NCBI GenBank assembly: GCA_964568585.1
Contig: CAZMQI010000002.1
Location: forward strand, 1-64,000
Direction of reading: 5' to 3'
Length of the DNA: 64,000 nucleotides
Source: RGZA01 sp964568585
Lineage (GTDB): Bacteria > Pseudomonadota > Alphaproteobacteria > UBA9219 > RGZA01
Part shown: positions 35,074 through 44,579 of the stretch, in pieces
Layout of the letters: every line of letters starts with the position of its first letter
How positions within the stretch are numbered: position 1 is the stretch's first letter
The notes under the pieces: generated by a model
The model's input: only the letters and a program-made list of their open reading frames with translations
What the model was told of the DNA's origin: nothing
The model's database searches: none
Made by a program: the position numbers and the translations under genes

Positions 35074-35308
35074 CAAGTTCATCTTCCGTTGGAGGAGAGA
35101 CTTCAGGGGTATGTGTGCTCAACGGTTTGGCACTTCGATCGAGCAGCACTTTGGCGGCAGCCATCTGCAATTTGGGATCATCATTATCTTTCATGATAGC
35201 AATGATGGTCATAAGCGCCTCTTGGCTGAAGTCGCCCTTAGGTTCTTTGTCATGCATATTTGCTTGGTTTTTCAGGATTCTGTCGGCGGACGCATCACGC
35301 CGTGTCAT
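34949..35308 (-). CDS. Candidate terminase small subunit (GTA gp1-like)
   Basis: This helical, charged 119-residue product (from the ATG at 35308) lies at the usual small-terminase position. It contains EALMTIIAIMKDNDDPKLQM and AAAKVLLDRSAKPL, a pattern seen in small terminase-like proteins, followed by an acidic helix and a disordered tail. The start is uncertain: no candidate has a good ribosome binding site, and the frame opens to 35413 with a GTG. Assignment rests mainly on position and overlap with the large subunit. Confidence 0.6.
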   Translation of the reverse strand: MTRRDASADRILKNQANMHDKEPKGDFSQEALMTIIAIMKDNDDPKLQMAAAKVLLDRSAKPLSTHTPEVSPPTEDELDAAIALAKKVLDALAGSKTQELDGQGTVVIEGASGTDNPQR

Positions 35309-35447
35309 AGTCAATACCGCAAAAGGGGGTATAAGCGCAAATCTATTCCCTTTTTCAAATAATTTTTGTAAAAATGTCGCAATTCCCATATGTTTAATGC
35401 GACACTTTAGCACATGTCATGCCCATTACTTTTTGTTACCATTCCCT

Positions 35448-36683
35448 ATGACCGCGCCCTTCATTCCACCTTATGAAAAACATTTCCTGAATTCCCTTGC
35501 GGGGATTAAGGCTGAAGGACGTTACCGAATTTTCACGCCCATCGCACGTCAGCGCGGCGCATTCCCGAATGCTGAACTCCGCTTACCCGATGGCCGCAAA
35601 AAAACCGTCACAGTGTGGTGCGGTAATGATTATCTCGGCATGGGCCAGAATGAATCTGTTTTAAAAGCGATGCATGACGCGGTGGATGGTTTTGGTTCGG
35701 GCAGCGGCGGCACGCGCAACATTTCCGGTAACATGCCCATCCACGCAGAACTGGAAGCAGAGCTTGCCGATTTGCATCAACAGCAAGCGGCACTGGTTTT
35801 CAATTCCGGCTATATGGCCAATGCGACCACACTCGCAACGCTGGCAAAAATTCTTCCTAACGCCATTTTCTTTTCCGATGCGAAGAACCATGCATCGATG
35901 ATTGAAGGCATTCGCCACACACGCTGCGAAAAACATATCTTCGAACATAACAATCCCGAACATTTACGCAGCTTATTGGCTGCTGCACCTGCGGAATGCT
36001 GCAAAATCGTGGTATTTGAATCGGTCTATTCCATGGATGCAACCTTTGCCCCATTAAAGGCCATCTTGGATGTCGCGGAGGAATTCGGCGCATTTACTTA
36101 TCTTGATGAAGTGCATGCAGTCGGTCTTTATGGCGAACGCGGCGGCGGCGTTGCCGAACGTGATGATGTGCTCAACCGCATCAGCCTTATTCAGGGAACC
36201 TTGGGCAAAGCCTTTGGTCTCATCGGCGGATACATCGCTGGCAACCGCACCATCATTGATGCTATTCGTTCCAGTGCGCCAGGTTTCATTTTCACGACAT
36301 CCATCCCGCCAGTGATTGCTGCTGGTGCGCTTGCATCAGTTCGTTATGTAAAAACCCACCCGAATTTACGCGCCGAACACCAACAGGTGGTTGCTGCAAC
36401 CAAGGAAGCATTGCTTGCCGCAAACCTTCCACTGCTTGAGGAACCAAGCCATATTCTGCCAATCCACATCGGTGATGCACGTAAAGCCAAAGCACTGAGT
36501 GATATTCTGCTGAATGATTATGGCATTTATGTTCAGCCGATTAATTACCCTACTGTGCCACGTGGCAATGAACGTTTCCGCGTTACACCTACTCCCCTCC
36601 ACACCTCCGTGCATATTGCCGAACTGGTTTCTGCACTATCGGAAGTGTTACACGGTAAAATGGAACTAAGCGCAGCGGAATAG
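35448..36683 (+). CDS. hemA: 5-aminolevulinate synthase
   Basis: ALAS condenses glycine and succinyl-CoA to 5-aminolevulinate, the first haem precursor in the alphaproteobacterial C4 pathway. The 411-residue PLP enzyme has GSGSGGTRNISGN, YLDEVHAVGLYG and the lysine motif GTLGKAFG. The ATG at 35448 gives MTAPFIPPYEKHFLNSL. The frame stays open upstream, antisense to the terminase genes, but that extension is not protein-like. Paralogous AONS/KBL enzymes are less likely given the N-terminal and RNISG motifs. Confidence 0.95.
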   Translation: MTAPFIPPYEKHFLNSLAGIKAEGRYRIFTPIARQRGAFPNAELRLPDGRKKTVTVWCGNDYLGMGQNESVLKAMHDAVDGFGSGSGGTRNISGNMPIHAELEAELADLHQQQAALVFNSGYMANATTLATLAKILPNAIFFSDAKNHASMIEGIRHTRCEKHIFEHNNPEHLRSLLAAAPAECCKIVVFESVYSMDATFAPLKAILDVAEEFGAFTYLDEVHAVGLYGERGGGVAERDDVLNRISLIQGTLGKAFGLIGGYIAGNRTIIDAIRSSAPGFIFTTSIPPVIAAGALASVRYVKTHPNLRAEHQQVVAATKEALLAANLPLLEEPSHILPIHIGDARKAKALSDILLNDYGIYVQPINYPTVPRGNERFRVTPTPLHTSVHIAELVSALSEVLHGKMELSAAE

Positions 36684-36695
36684 TCATCTACACGT

Positions 36696-37202
36696 TTATC
36701 TTTTCAGGCCGTAAAACCGCGCCAATTGAACCAAGCCATCCTTCAAACCATTTAATTGCATCATGCGTGGCGCATGCCCCAGACATGCCACGTGAATAAC
36801 GACATCGCGCTGGGCAACAGCAATGAGCCGCAAGGCATTGCGCCAGCGTTGATAAGCTGCTTCCTGCAATTCACTGCGTAACACCCGCGCTTCCGCATCA
36901 CCTTTCGAGCTGCGCGTACTGGTATACGATGCCGTGACGCGCGCTTCAATCCCCGCGACATGATAATCATGATGCAGTTTTAGCCCTGCATCACGCGCTG
37001 GCTCGTCAATCACCTTCATCAGCAAGAGATGATCAAGCACATGCGGTTCCGATACACGAACTGCGAAGACACCTGCCGTATCGGTATATTCCAGCGTGCG
37101 GCCTGAATGCTGCCAGCGCTCTGCTGTTCCATAATCCGACGATGTGCGTTGCTTAAAGCGTTTGTCACGTGAAACGGGGGGTCGGCGGATTTTCTTGCCC
37201 AT
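36696..37202 (-). CDS. DUF6456-like protein
   Basis: The 168-residue basic protein has a disordered Arg/Lys-rich N-terminus and a helical C-terminal region (ARVLRSELQEAAYQRWRNAL, then DVVIHVACLGHAPRMMQLNG). That region resembles the DUF6456 domain of alphaproteobacteria, where similar proteins look like DNA-binding regulators. The match is from memory of the pattern. It is convergent with hemA (12-bp gap) and probably has its own promoter in the 97 bp after epmA. Confidence 0.5.
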   Translation of the reverse strand: MGKKIRRPPVSRDKRFKQRTSSDYGTAERWQHSGRTLEYTDTAGVFAVRVSEPHVLDHLLLMKVIDEPARDAGLKLHHDYHVAGIEARVTASYTSTRSSKGDAEARVLRSELQEAAYQRWRNALRLIAVAQRDVVIHVACLGHAPRMMQLNGLKDGLVQLARFYGLKR

Positions 37203-37273
37203 GCGTCATCCTCAAAAAAAGATTGGATGTGCAGTGTGTGGCTTTTTTCAAAAACAGGAAGACAGGAGCGTTG

Positions 37274-37295
37274 TTAAAACTAATTTTAGTTTTAA
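37274..37295. repeat. AT-only inverted repeat between epmA and the DUF6456-like gene
   Basis: TTAAAACTAA-TT-TTAGTTTTAA is a perfect palindrome with ten-base arms, directly after the epmA stop. An A-run follows on the plus strand, so it is not a standard terminator for the minus-strand genes. It may be a weak operator or cruciform. Confidence 0.5.
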
Positions 37296-37299
37296 AAAA

Positions 37300-38367
37300 T
37301 TAAGTCACCGATGCCCACAGTACATCATCGATATGCTGTGCGCCCGTTGCCAGCATCACTAAGCGGTCAACACCAAGCGCGATGCCGGCAGCAGCAGGCA
37401 TACCATGCTCCAATGCCGCCAAGAACTCCTTATCAATCGGATAATCAGATCCATAACGCGCTTTACGCAACGCCATATCCGCTTCGAAGCGGCTGCGTTG
37501 AATGCTCGCATCGGTCAGTTCCACAAATGCATTTGCAAGTTCAAGCCCACATACATACAGCTCGAAACGTTCTGCAACGCACGGGTTGCTGGGTTTTGCA
37601 CGTGCAAGCGCGGCTAATGGCAAAGGATAATCAGTCAAAAAACATGGCGCATCCTTGCCCAAATGCGGCTCGATTTTTTCGCCGATAATCCGCAGTACCA
37701 CATCATCCCACGTATCGTCCGCAGCGGTACGTACACCAATACGTTTGGCTTCGGCCATGATGGCGCTTGCGGTTGGATGCTGCACATCGTCCATGCTTGC
37801 CAATACATCCACATCCGCATATTTAAAAAAGGCTTCGGCGACCGTAATACGCGTTGGCGTTTTAATGGTGTCACAGCTCATGCCGTTATAATCACAATGC
37901 GTGCGGTGCGTAACTGCACATGCCAATTTTAAAATCGCTTCGCAATCATCCATTAATTCGTGATAACCGGCGCCGGTTCGATACCATTCAAGCATCATGA
38001 ATTCAGGGTGATGCCTGCTGGAACTTTCCGCATTCCGGTACATATGGGAGAGTTGATATATGCGTTCCATCCCCGCCACCAGCAGTTTTTTGCAGGTGAA
38101 TTCAGGACTGGTGGCCAGATAAAACGGGTGGGTATCGCCATGCGGTGTCTGCAATTCGGTTTTGAACGCATGCAAATGCGGTTCCATGCATGGGCTACGT
38201 TGTAAGGCTGGCGTATCGACCTCAACGAAGTCTTCCTTGGCAAAATAATCGCGCAGACTTCCTAAAATCTTCGCACGCGCTTCTAACGTTGCACGCTTTT
38301 TTGCAAACAGTGAAGGCTGCCACCAATCGCTATCGCTGGCTTGGCTATTCTGCGGCGGCTTCCGCAT
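37300..38367 (-). CDS. epmA: Elongation factor P beta-lysyltransferase-like (EpmA/GenX)
   Basis: This class II lysyl-tRNA synthetase paralogue lacks the anticodon-binding domain. The 355-residue product shows VDTPALQRSPCMEPHLHAF, YLATSPEFTCKKLL, HHPEFMMLEWYR (motif 2) and AGIALGVDRLVML (motif 3). In other bacteria EpmA attaches beta-lysine to a lysine of EF-P. Neither efp nor epmB is in view. The gene starts inside the 3' end of smc (23-bp overlap), so it is translated from the same message; a GTG at 38403 is an alternative start. Confidence 0.9.
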   Translation of the reverse strand: MRKPPQNSQASDSDWWQPSLFAKKRATLEARAKILGSLRDYFAKEDFVEVDTPALQRSPCMEPHLHAFKTELQTPHGDTHPFYLATSPEFTCKKLLVAGMERIYQLSHMYRNAESSSRHHPEFMMLEWYRTGAGYHELMDDCEAILKLACAVTHRTHCDYNGMSCDTIKTPTRITVAEAFFKYADVDVLASMDDVQHPTASAIMAEAKRIGVRTAADDTWDDVVLRIIGEKIEPHLGKDAPCFLTDYPLPLAALARAKPSNPCVAERFELYVCGLELANAFVELTDASIQRSRFEADMALRKARYGSDYPIDKEFLAALEHGMPAAAGIALGVDRLVMLATGAQHIDDVLWASVT

Positions 38368-41300
38368 ACGCGCTATTCTGGTTAGAGGCTTCGCCTTGTT
38401 CACGTAAGGCCAATGCCTGTTTCAAATCAACCGAGACAAGTTGCGAGACGCCCTTTTCGGCCATGGTGACGCCGTATAACCGGTCCATACGCGCCATCGT
38501 CAAACGATGGTGGGTGATGACCAAGAAACGTGTCTTGCCGCTTTCCGCCATTTCACGCAGCAAAGAACAATAACGGTCAACGTTCGCTTCATCGAGTGGT
38601 GCATCGACTTCGTCAAGGACGCAAATCGGTGACGGATTCACAAGGAATAATGCGAACAACAACGACAACGCCGTCAAAGCCTGTTCGCCGCCTGAAAGCA
38701 GTGATAATGCCTGCAAACGCTTACCCGGCGGGCATGCGAAGATTTCAAGGCCGGCTTCCAGCGGATCGTCATTTTCAATCAATTGCAAATGTGCCTTACC
38801 ACCGCCAAACATGCGGGTAAAGAGTTCGCCAAAGTTCTTGTTCACTTCATCGAATGCGATTTGCAGACGTTCGCGTGCTTCCTTGTTCAAAGTGCCAATC
38901 GCTTGACGAAGTTTAGCAATGGCCTGCACCAGATCATCCTTCTCCGCCGTCATCTTGTCGAACTGCGTCTGGATTTCCTCGGCTTCGATTTCCGCGCGAA
39001 GGTTCACAGGACCCATATTTTCGCGTTCCTTACTGAAACGTGCGAAATCATGTTCCAGCTGGTTCATCGCCGGTAATTCGCTGGGGTCTTTGACTTCAGC
39101 TTTTTCAAGCAAGCCATCAGTAGAGCAATGCCATTTTTCCTGTGATTCCGTTTGCAATGCTTCGAACGCATGCTGCGCTTGATACATTTGTTCTTCAGAA
39201 CGCACGCGGTTTTCCTTGGCGTTGCTTAAGGCTTCTTCATGCTGGCGGGCTTGCTTTTCCACGGCAGATAAATTTGTTTCTGCGGTTTGCAAGTTATCCG
39301 CTGCTACCTTGCGGGTTTCTTCGGCCGCGCTGGCATTGGTCAATAACTGCTGACGTTGCTCTTCAATCGCTGCTGGTTTTTCTGCCAAAACGACTTCCTG
39401 TTCGGTCAGTTCAGCCTTGCGGGTTTGCAGTTCGGCGATGCGTGAAGTTGCGCCGGTTGCACGCGTGGTCCATGATTGTTGTTCTTGACCCACTGCCGTA
39501 ATGCGCGTTTCAACTGCGCGCATATCACGTTGGTACCCTGACAGCGCGGCTTGTTTCTCGCTCAACGCCCCGCGCAATTCTGCCATCACAATGCGTGCGG
39601 AGTTCAGATTGCGGGTCAGTTCTTCCAAATCCGCGCCTTGACTGCGTTGTGCGGCAATCGCTTCAGCTTCGGTTTGTAATTGCTGTTCATCGGCTGCGGT
39701 TGCTTGCAACATATCGCGCACGCGTTGGGCTTGTGCGGCTTTGTGTGCTTGGGCTTGGGTTTCTTCGGCTTGGTTGCGGCGTGCATCGTTCAATGCAGCG
39801 AATGCTTGTGCGAGCGAACTTTGTGCTTCGCTGTCACGGGTGGATGCTGCCTGCATCGCTTGGTTAGCAGATGTTAGTGCTTCTTCGGCTTGTTCGGCTT
39901 TGCCCACCGAATAGGTAATAAGCGCATTCAGTTCTGCCAAACGGTTGCGATGCTGCAAACGTGCCGCGGCTGGCGTGACAGCATCAGCCTTTTGCGTATA
40001 ACCATCCCAACGCCAAGCAGCACCGCTTTGTGCCACGATAATTTGGCCAGGTTTCAATTCCGTGCTTAAACGTTCACCTGCTGCTTCATCTTCCACCAAA
40101 CCGATTTGGCTTAACGCGCGTGATAATGCGGCAGGGCACTCAACGAATGCTTTGATGGTGCGAACACCGTTCGGCAACGCATAGCTTGCATCACCTTGGA
40201 ATGGCGGCAATGCGCGCCAGAAAATCTTGGCGGCATCTTCCAGCGGTGCAGACAATGCATCACCAAGCGCGGCGGCTAAAGCTGCTTCGTAACCAGGTTC
40301 AACCTTCACCAAATCGCTGAGTGGCGTTCCGGTGTTTTCTTCAAGTTGTAATAGTTTGGTAAGAGCCCCCGCTTCAGCTTCCAGCTTGGTTTTTTCAGAC
40401 CATGCGCGTTCGCGTGCCGCACGTGCATCCGTCTGTGTTTGCTCTGCTGTAACTTTGGTTTCTTTGGCGGAGGTGGCTTCGGATTGTTTGCGCGTTAAAT
40501 CGGTTTCGCATGCTTCGACCATGCTGAGCGCGAGTACAAGGCTTGGCAGACGTGCGATTTCAGCATCGAGGTCAGCGATTTGCTGTTCCAGCTGTTGCTT
40601 CTTTTGCTGAACATTGCGTTGGCGTTCGGCCAATGCCGCTTCTTGGCGTTGCAGGCTGCGATGTTGTGCTTCGGCACTGGCCAAATTCTGGGTGATTTCC
40701 TGAACGGATTTTTCCTGCGCGGTCACTTCCTCTTGCGCGGTTTGTGCGGCTGCTTCTAGTTCAGGACGCGCGATGGAAAGACGTTCGGCTTCTGCTTTTA
40801 ATGTCAGATGTTCTTCTTCCAAACGCGCCAAGGCTGCGGTGGCATCGCTTGCCAAGGCTTCTTCACGCTGTGCGTCTTCGGCGGTTTGTTGCAAACGGTT
40901 GCGAAGTGCTGCTTGTTCACCAGCGATGCGTGCCGCTTCACGTTCCAACGCTTCGCGTTCCAAAATTAAACGTTGTACGACTGCGGATGCCGCGGCTTCC
41001 GCTTGGCGCAATGGCGGCAAGGTGGTGGCCATTTCCGTGCGCTGTGTGGTGATTTGGGTGACGACCGATGTCAGTTCGCGCACACGGCCTTCGGCTTCGG
41101 CATGCGTATCTTCCGATAAACGCAAATTCACTTCCGCTTGCTTGGCCTTTAAATACAACAGCCCCGCTTCGGATTTGCGGATGAGGTCGCCAAGGTTACG
41201 GTAACGGCTGGCTTGACGGGTTTGCGTCTTCAGGCTGCGGATTTGTGCATCCATCACCTGCAATTGGTCATCTACGCGCGTTAAATTACCTTCCGCGCCT

Positions 41301-41854
41301 TTTAATTTCAGTTCCGCTTCATGGCGGCGGGCATGGAGACCGCTGATGCCTGCTGCTTCTTCCAATACTTGGCGGCGTTCGGCTGGCTTTGCTTGGATGA
41401 GCGCGCTGATGCGGCCTTGGCTTACGATGCTAGTGGAATGCGCGCCGGTCGCTTGATCGGCAAAGAATAATTGAACATCTTTTTGACGAACCGGTTTTCC
41501 GTTAATGCGGTAATCGGAGCCATGGCCTCGTTCGATGTGACGGATGATTTCAATTTCATCTTCATTGTTGAATTCAGAAAGCGCGGTGCGCTGGGTGTTA
41601 TCCAGATACAAAGTTACTTCGGCAAGGTTGCGCGCAGGACGACCAGCAGAGCCGGAGAAGATCACGTCATCCATCTCACCGCCACGAAGACGCTTGGCAG
41701 AATTTTCGCCCATCACCCAACGAAGACTTTCAACAACGTTTGATTTACCGCAGCCATTCGGACCAACGATACCGGTAAGGCCCTGTTCAATCACAAATTC
41801 GGTTGGCTCCACAAAGGATTTGAAGCCGGTGATTTTCATTTTTGTAAATTGCAT
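38345..41854 (-). CDS. smc: Chromosome segregation protein SMC
   Basis: SMC is the bacterial condensin ATPase that compacts and segregates the chromosome with ScpAB. The 1169-residue product has Walker A GPNGCGKSNV near the N-terminus, long Ala/Gln/Glu-rich coiled coils broken by a hinge (about 500-650, GVRTIKAFVECPAALSRALS), and a C-terminal head with signature LLSGGEQALTAL and Walker B ICVLDEVDAPLDEANV. Length and order are normal. It lies downstream of a methyltransferase gene on the same strand and overlaps epmA. Confidence 0.97.
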   Translation of the reverse strand: MQFTKMKITGFKSFVEPTEFVIEQGLTGIVGPNGCGKSNVVESLRWVMGENSAKRLRGGEMDDVIFSGSAGRPARNLAEVTLYLDNTQRTALSEFNNEDEIEIIRHIERGHGSDYRINGKPVRQKDVQLFFADQATGAHSTSIVSQGRISALIQAKPAERRQVLEEAAGISGLHARRHEAELKLKGAEGNLTRVDDQLQVMDAQIRSLKTQTRQASRYRNLGDLIRKSEAGLLYLKAKQAEVNLRLSEDTHAEAEGRVRELTSVVTQITTQRTEMATTLPPLRQAEAAASAVVQRLILEREALEREAARIAGEQAALRNRLQQTAEDAQREEALASDATAALARLEEEHLTLKAEAERLSIARPELEAAAQTAQEEVTAQEKSVQEITQNLASAEAQHRSLQRQEAALAERQRNVQQKKQQLEQQIADLDAEIARLPSLVLALSMVEACETDLTRKQSEATSAKETKVTAEQTQTDARAARERAWSEKTKLEAEAGALTKLLQLEENTGTPLSDLVKVEPGYEAALAAALGDALSAPLEDAAKIFWRALPPFQGDASYALPNGVRTIKAFVECPAALSRALSQIGLVEDEAAGERLSTELKPGQIIVAQSGAAWRWDGYTQKADAVTPAAARLQHRNRLAELNALITYSVGKAEQAEEALTSANQAMQAASTRDSEAQSSLAQAFAALNDARRNQAEETQAQAHKAAQAQRVRDMLQATAADEQQLQTEAEAIAAQRSQGADLEELTRNLNSARIVMAELRGALSEKQAALSGYQRDMRAVETRITAVGQEQQSWTTRATGATSRIAELQTRKAELTEQEVVLAEKPAAIEEQRQQLLTNASAAEETRKVAADNLQTAETNLSAVEKQARQHEEALSNAKENRVRSEEQMYQAQHAFEALQTESQEKWHCSTDGLLEKAEVKDPSELPAMNQLEHDFARFSKERENMGPVNLRAEIEAEEIQTQFDKMTAEKDDLVQAIAKLRQAIGTLNKEARERLQIAFDEVNKNFGELFTRMFGGGKAHLQLIENDDPLEAGLEIFACPPGKRLQALSLLSGGEQALTALSLLFALFLVNPSPICVLDEVDAPLDEANVDRYCSLLREMAESGKTRFLVITHHRLTMARMDRLYGVTMAEKGVSQLVSVDLKQALALREQGEASNQNSAYAEAAAE

Positions 41855-41934
41855 TTCGTTGCCTTATTCTGTGGTCTTGGGGTGCTTTTATCGTTGTAAA
41901 TCAGGTCTTAATATATGCTCGGGCTAATATGCAT

Positions 41935-42687
41935 TTAAGTAGGAGCCCATTCCGGTTTCGTATAATAAAGGTAATGCGCCACGCTGTTAAAACTGCCGCA
42001 TTTCAAATTCACGCTTTCAGCAAGAAGCGATAAACTTTTCTTAGAAAATAAACTGATATGCCCATTTCGCGGTGATGCGTACCACCAATTCAACCGCTGA
42101 TTAGGCTTGATATCGGTATCAGAAATAAGGGTTGAAAACAACACCACACTTTGCGGGTGCATGAGCATTGTTAACGATTTTATTAAATGGTTTACATCGC
42201 TTACATGCTCGAAGATCTCAAAGGCAGTGATGAAATCGAACTTACCTAAATCGGCAGGGTTAACATCGGTATTCACAAACGGGTCATAGGAGGTGGAATT
42301 CCACCCCTTCTCGCGCATGATTTTGCTCATCAGGCCATTGCCGCCACCGTAATCCAGATGGCGCGCACCTTTGTAATATTCGCCAAAGGTATCAAAAATC
42401 GCCTTGGCATTATTGGTCGGACGCGCTTCTAGATAATCGGGGTCAACGATGCCGTATTCCTCGTTATAGATGTTCGCTTCGAATTCTTCCTTGCTCCACG
42501 CCATTAATTCGGGGGCAAAGGTAAAAGCACAATTCGGACAGTGGTAATAGTAAACGGTCTTGCCCGACATTGGCAGAAAGATACCCGTCTTTTCCTCGCA
42601 GTTTTTGTTAAAATCTACCACATCCAGTGCTTTGGCCTGCGTACTGCAAACCGGACAAAAATGGGGCTCGAGGGTAGGGCTAATCAT
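41935..42687 (-). CDS. Class I SAM-dependent methyltransferase with N-terminal zinc ribbon
   Basis: The 250-residue product from the ATG at 42687 has two CxxC pairs (FCPVCST and YHCPNCAF), probably a zinc ribbon. A Rossmann methyltransferase domain follows: HLDYGGGNGLMSKIMREKGW (motif I), FDFITAFEIFEHV and a later LNWWYASPRNGHISLFS segment. This layout resembles sugar or small-molecule C-methyltransferases of the methyltransferase-23 type. The substrate is unknown. It precedes smc by 80 bp. An upstream TTG at 42726 is possible but less likely. Confidence 0.8.
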   Translation of the reverse strand: MISPTLEPHFCPVCSTQAKALDVVDFNKNCEEKTGIFLPMSGKTVYYYHCPNCAFTFAPELMAWSKEEFEANIYNEEYGIVDPDYLEARPTNNAKAIFDTFGEYYKGARHLDYGGGNGLMSKIMREKGWNSTSYDPFVNTDVNPADLGKFDFITAFEIFEHVSDVNHLIKSLTMLMHPQSVVLFSTLISDTDIKPNQRLNWWYASPRNGHISLFSKKSLSLLAESVNLKCGSFNSVAHYLYYTKPEWAPT

Positions 42688-42793
42688 CAAAACGCCTATT
42701 GTTTTCTTCTTAAAAACGAAGGGCAATTATGGCGTGTTTTACCCGGCGATGAAACGGGAATTGACTCTTATACACAAGAGATTAGGGGGAAGA

Positions 42794-44212
42794 TTAGCGC
42801 GTAGTGCTATTGACTTCGTTTTGAGCTACACGCGACGGATCAGACATCGCAGCTACCAGCTGTTCAAACTGGGTGTGAACCTTGTTGCGCCAATCCTGGA
42901 AGGAAGCGAGTTGCTTGCCGCCCAAAGCCGAACCCATTGGCACATCCACATTGAGCGGGTTGACTTGTTGGTTTTCAACCAGCACTTCGTAATGCAAATG
43001 CGGGCCCGTTGAGCTTCCGGTTGATCCCACATAACCAATCACATCACCTTGTGCAATGCGTGAACCTTTGGTGATGCCTTTACCAAAACGGCTCATATGG
43101 GCATAAGCGGTGGAGATACGGTTGTTATGGCGGATTTTGACGTAGATGCCATAGCCATTTTTGCGTTCAGCGTCTTCAACAATACCAGCGCCCGCTGCAA
43201 AAATCGGGGAGCCATATGGAACGCCGAAATCAATGCCTTTATGCATGCGGTTATATCCCATGATGGGATGCTGACGCATACCGAAGCCAGATGTGATGTG
43301 TGCGCTTTCGACCGGTGTGCGGAGCAAGCCCTTGCGGATGGACTCGCCCTTGGCATCAAAATATTCGTAAGCATTTCCGGATGTAGCAACACGGTAGATA
43401 GGAACGATTTTTCCGTTCACTTGCAGCGCCGCATAAATCAAGGTTGCATCACCGCTGGTGTGGCCTTCAGCATCGGATAGCTGCTCATATAGAACTTCAA
43501 AACGGTCGCCTTCTTTGACATCACGCTGGAAGTCGATGTTGTAGGAATAGGTCTTGATGATGGTGGAAAGAACAGAGCTGGGCACACCCAGCTTAACGCC
43601 TGAATCATATAGGTTATCTTGCACAACACCGCGCAAAGCAAAGCGACGTTTTTCAGGGGCGATGGTCTTAAGTGATGCTTCGAATGCGTTGGCAATATTG
43701 CGCGAAATGGTCACAACCGTAAAACCATCATGCAGTTCCAAACCGGCATAGCGTTCATTCACACCGTCACGCGTAAACAGAACCGCTACTTCCTGACCAT
43801 CACGGATTTTGCGCGGGTTCATATGCGGGCGAAGAGCCTCAAGAGTGGTCAGAATTTCAGTGCGGCTGATACCGGCCATGACCAGACGGGCAGTTAAAGT
43901 TTCACCGCGACCAACCACCAGAATACGGCGAAGTTTGCCGTCTTTTTCCTCAACGCGCTTGAATACAGCAGCATTGATTGCGGCATGAAGCGGATCGGCA
44001 GAATTAATGGAATTATTGGCCGAACTAACGATTAAAGTCTGGTCGTCATTAGCAGGGGTGGGAATGATGCCAGCTTGCAAAATCTGGTTTACGACCGAGC
44101 TGACAAAGGCTGGCTTGGCGTCTTTTTCATCAACATTGAGGGCATAGACAAGCCCAAAGCTCATCAATGAAAGCAATATTAGTAAAACTGATCCAACCCG
44201 GCTTAAAACCAC
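42794..44212 (-). CDS. Periplasmic M23 murein endopeptidase with N-terminal regulatory domains (MepM/Csd3-like)
   Basis: The 472-residue protein starts (GTG) with a signal anchor, MVLSRVGSVLLILLSLMSFG. An OapA/LysM-like region follows (VVGRGETLTARLVMAGISRT), then a Csd3-type second domain, and a LytM domain: RMHKGIDFGVPYGSP, YAHMSRF and STGPHLHYEV. All zinc ligands are present. Enzymes of this layout cut peptidoglycan cross-links during growth or shape control. Unlike the M23 protein at 9394 it has a clear export signal. Confidence 0.92.
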   Translation of the reverse strand: MVLSRVGSVLLILLSLMSFGLVYALNVDEKDAKPAFVSSVVNQILQAGIIPTPANDDQTLIVSSANNSINSADPLHAAINAAVFKRVEEKDGKLRRILVVGRGETLTARLVMAGISRTEILTTLEALRPHMNPRKIRDGQEVAVLFTRDGVNERYAGLELHDGFTVVTISRNIANAFEASLKTIAPEKRRFALRGVVQDNLYDSGVKLGVPSSVLSTIIKTYSYNIDFQRDVKEGDRFEVLYEQLSDAEGHTSGDATLIYAALQVNGKIVPIYRVATSGNAYEYFDAKGESIRKGLLRTPVESAHITSGFGMRQHPIMGYNRMHKGIDFGVPYGSPIFAAGAGIVEDAERKNGYGIYVKIRHNNRISTAYAHMSRFGKGITKGSRIAQGDVIGYVGSTGSSTGPHLHYEVLVENQQVNPLNVDVPMGSALGGKQLASFQDWRNKVHTQFEQLVAAMSDPSRVAQNEVNSTTR

Positions 44213-44579
44213 GCGCTCTAAAACCTTTAGCTAAACGTTGAGTTCCAGTTACGTATAAAGGGCTGGAACGAGATTGGCAGGTAATTAATAAATTAAACAT
44301 TAACGCTTTGAAGGAGGCAGATAATCAAAAATCACCGTGACCTGTCAACCTTAACTTCCCCACAAGTTGTGGATAAATCGGATTCGAGATTATTAATTTC
44401 ATTAATTCTATGGAGAATCACAAGCTAAAGCGTCTATCTATGATGCATCGTCCGGTTTCACTTTCGCCGATTCACCGATTTGCCACAATTGATGGCTTGA
44501 TGAGTTGCTCTAAGAATAGGATTCTTGACGTAAGCGTAGGGTAAAACGACTTAAATTCTTAATTTGGGCAAAAAAGCTT
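44213..44579. other. Divergent non-coding region with a perfect DnaA box
   Basis: No gene is seen in these 367 bp between the M23 gene and the PodJ-like gene. TGTGGATAA at 44368-44376 is the reverse complement of the DnaA box TTATCCACA, and it lies in a small palindrome CCACAA-G-TTGTGG (44360-44372). The rest is AT-rich. Both genes have envelope or polarity roles, so cell-cycle control through DnaA is conceivable. Confidence 0.55.

Noticed and set aside
19263..35308. Intact inducible prophage
   Set aside because: No integrase, excisionase, repressor, replication genes or flanking repeats are visible. Only structural and lysis genes are present.
34830..35447. Long plus-strand open frame joined to the 5' end of hemA
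   Set aside because: It runs antisense to the terminase genes and has no ALAS-like sequence. The ATG at 35448 gives the conserved N-terminus.
37274..37295. Terminator for epmA
   Set aside because: The stem is AT-only and no T-run follows it on the minus strand.
38345..41854. Many plus-strand frames across smc
   Set aside because: They are antisense to the Ala/Gln/Glu-rich coiled coil, whose codon bias keeps opposite frames open.
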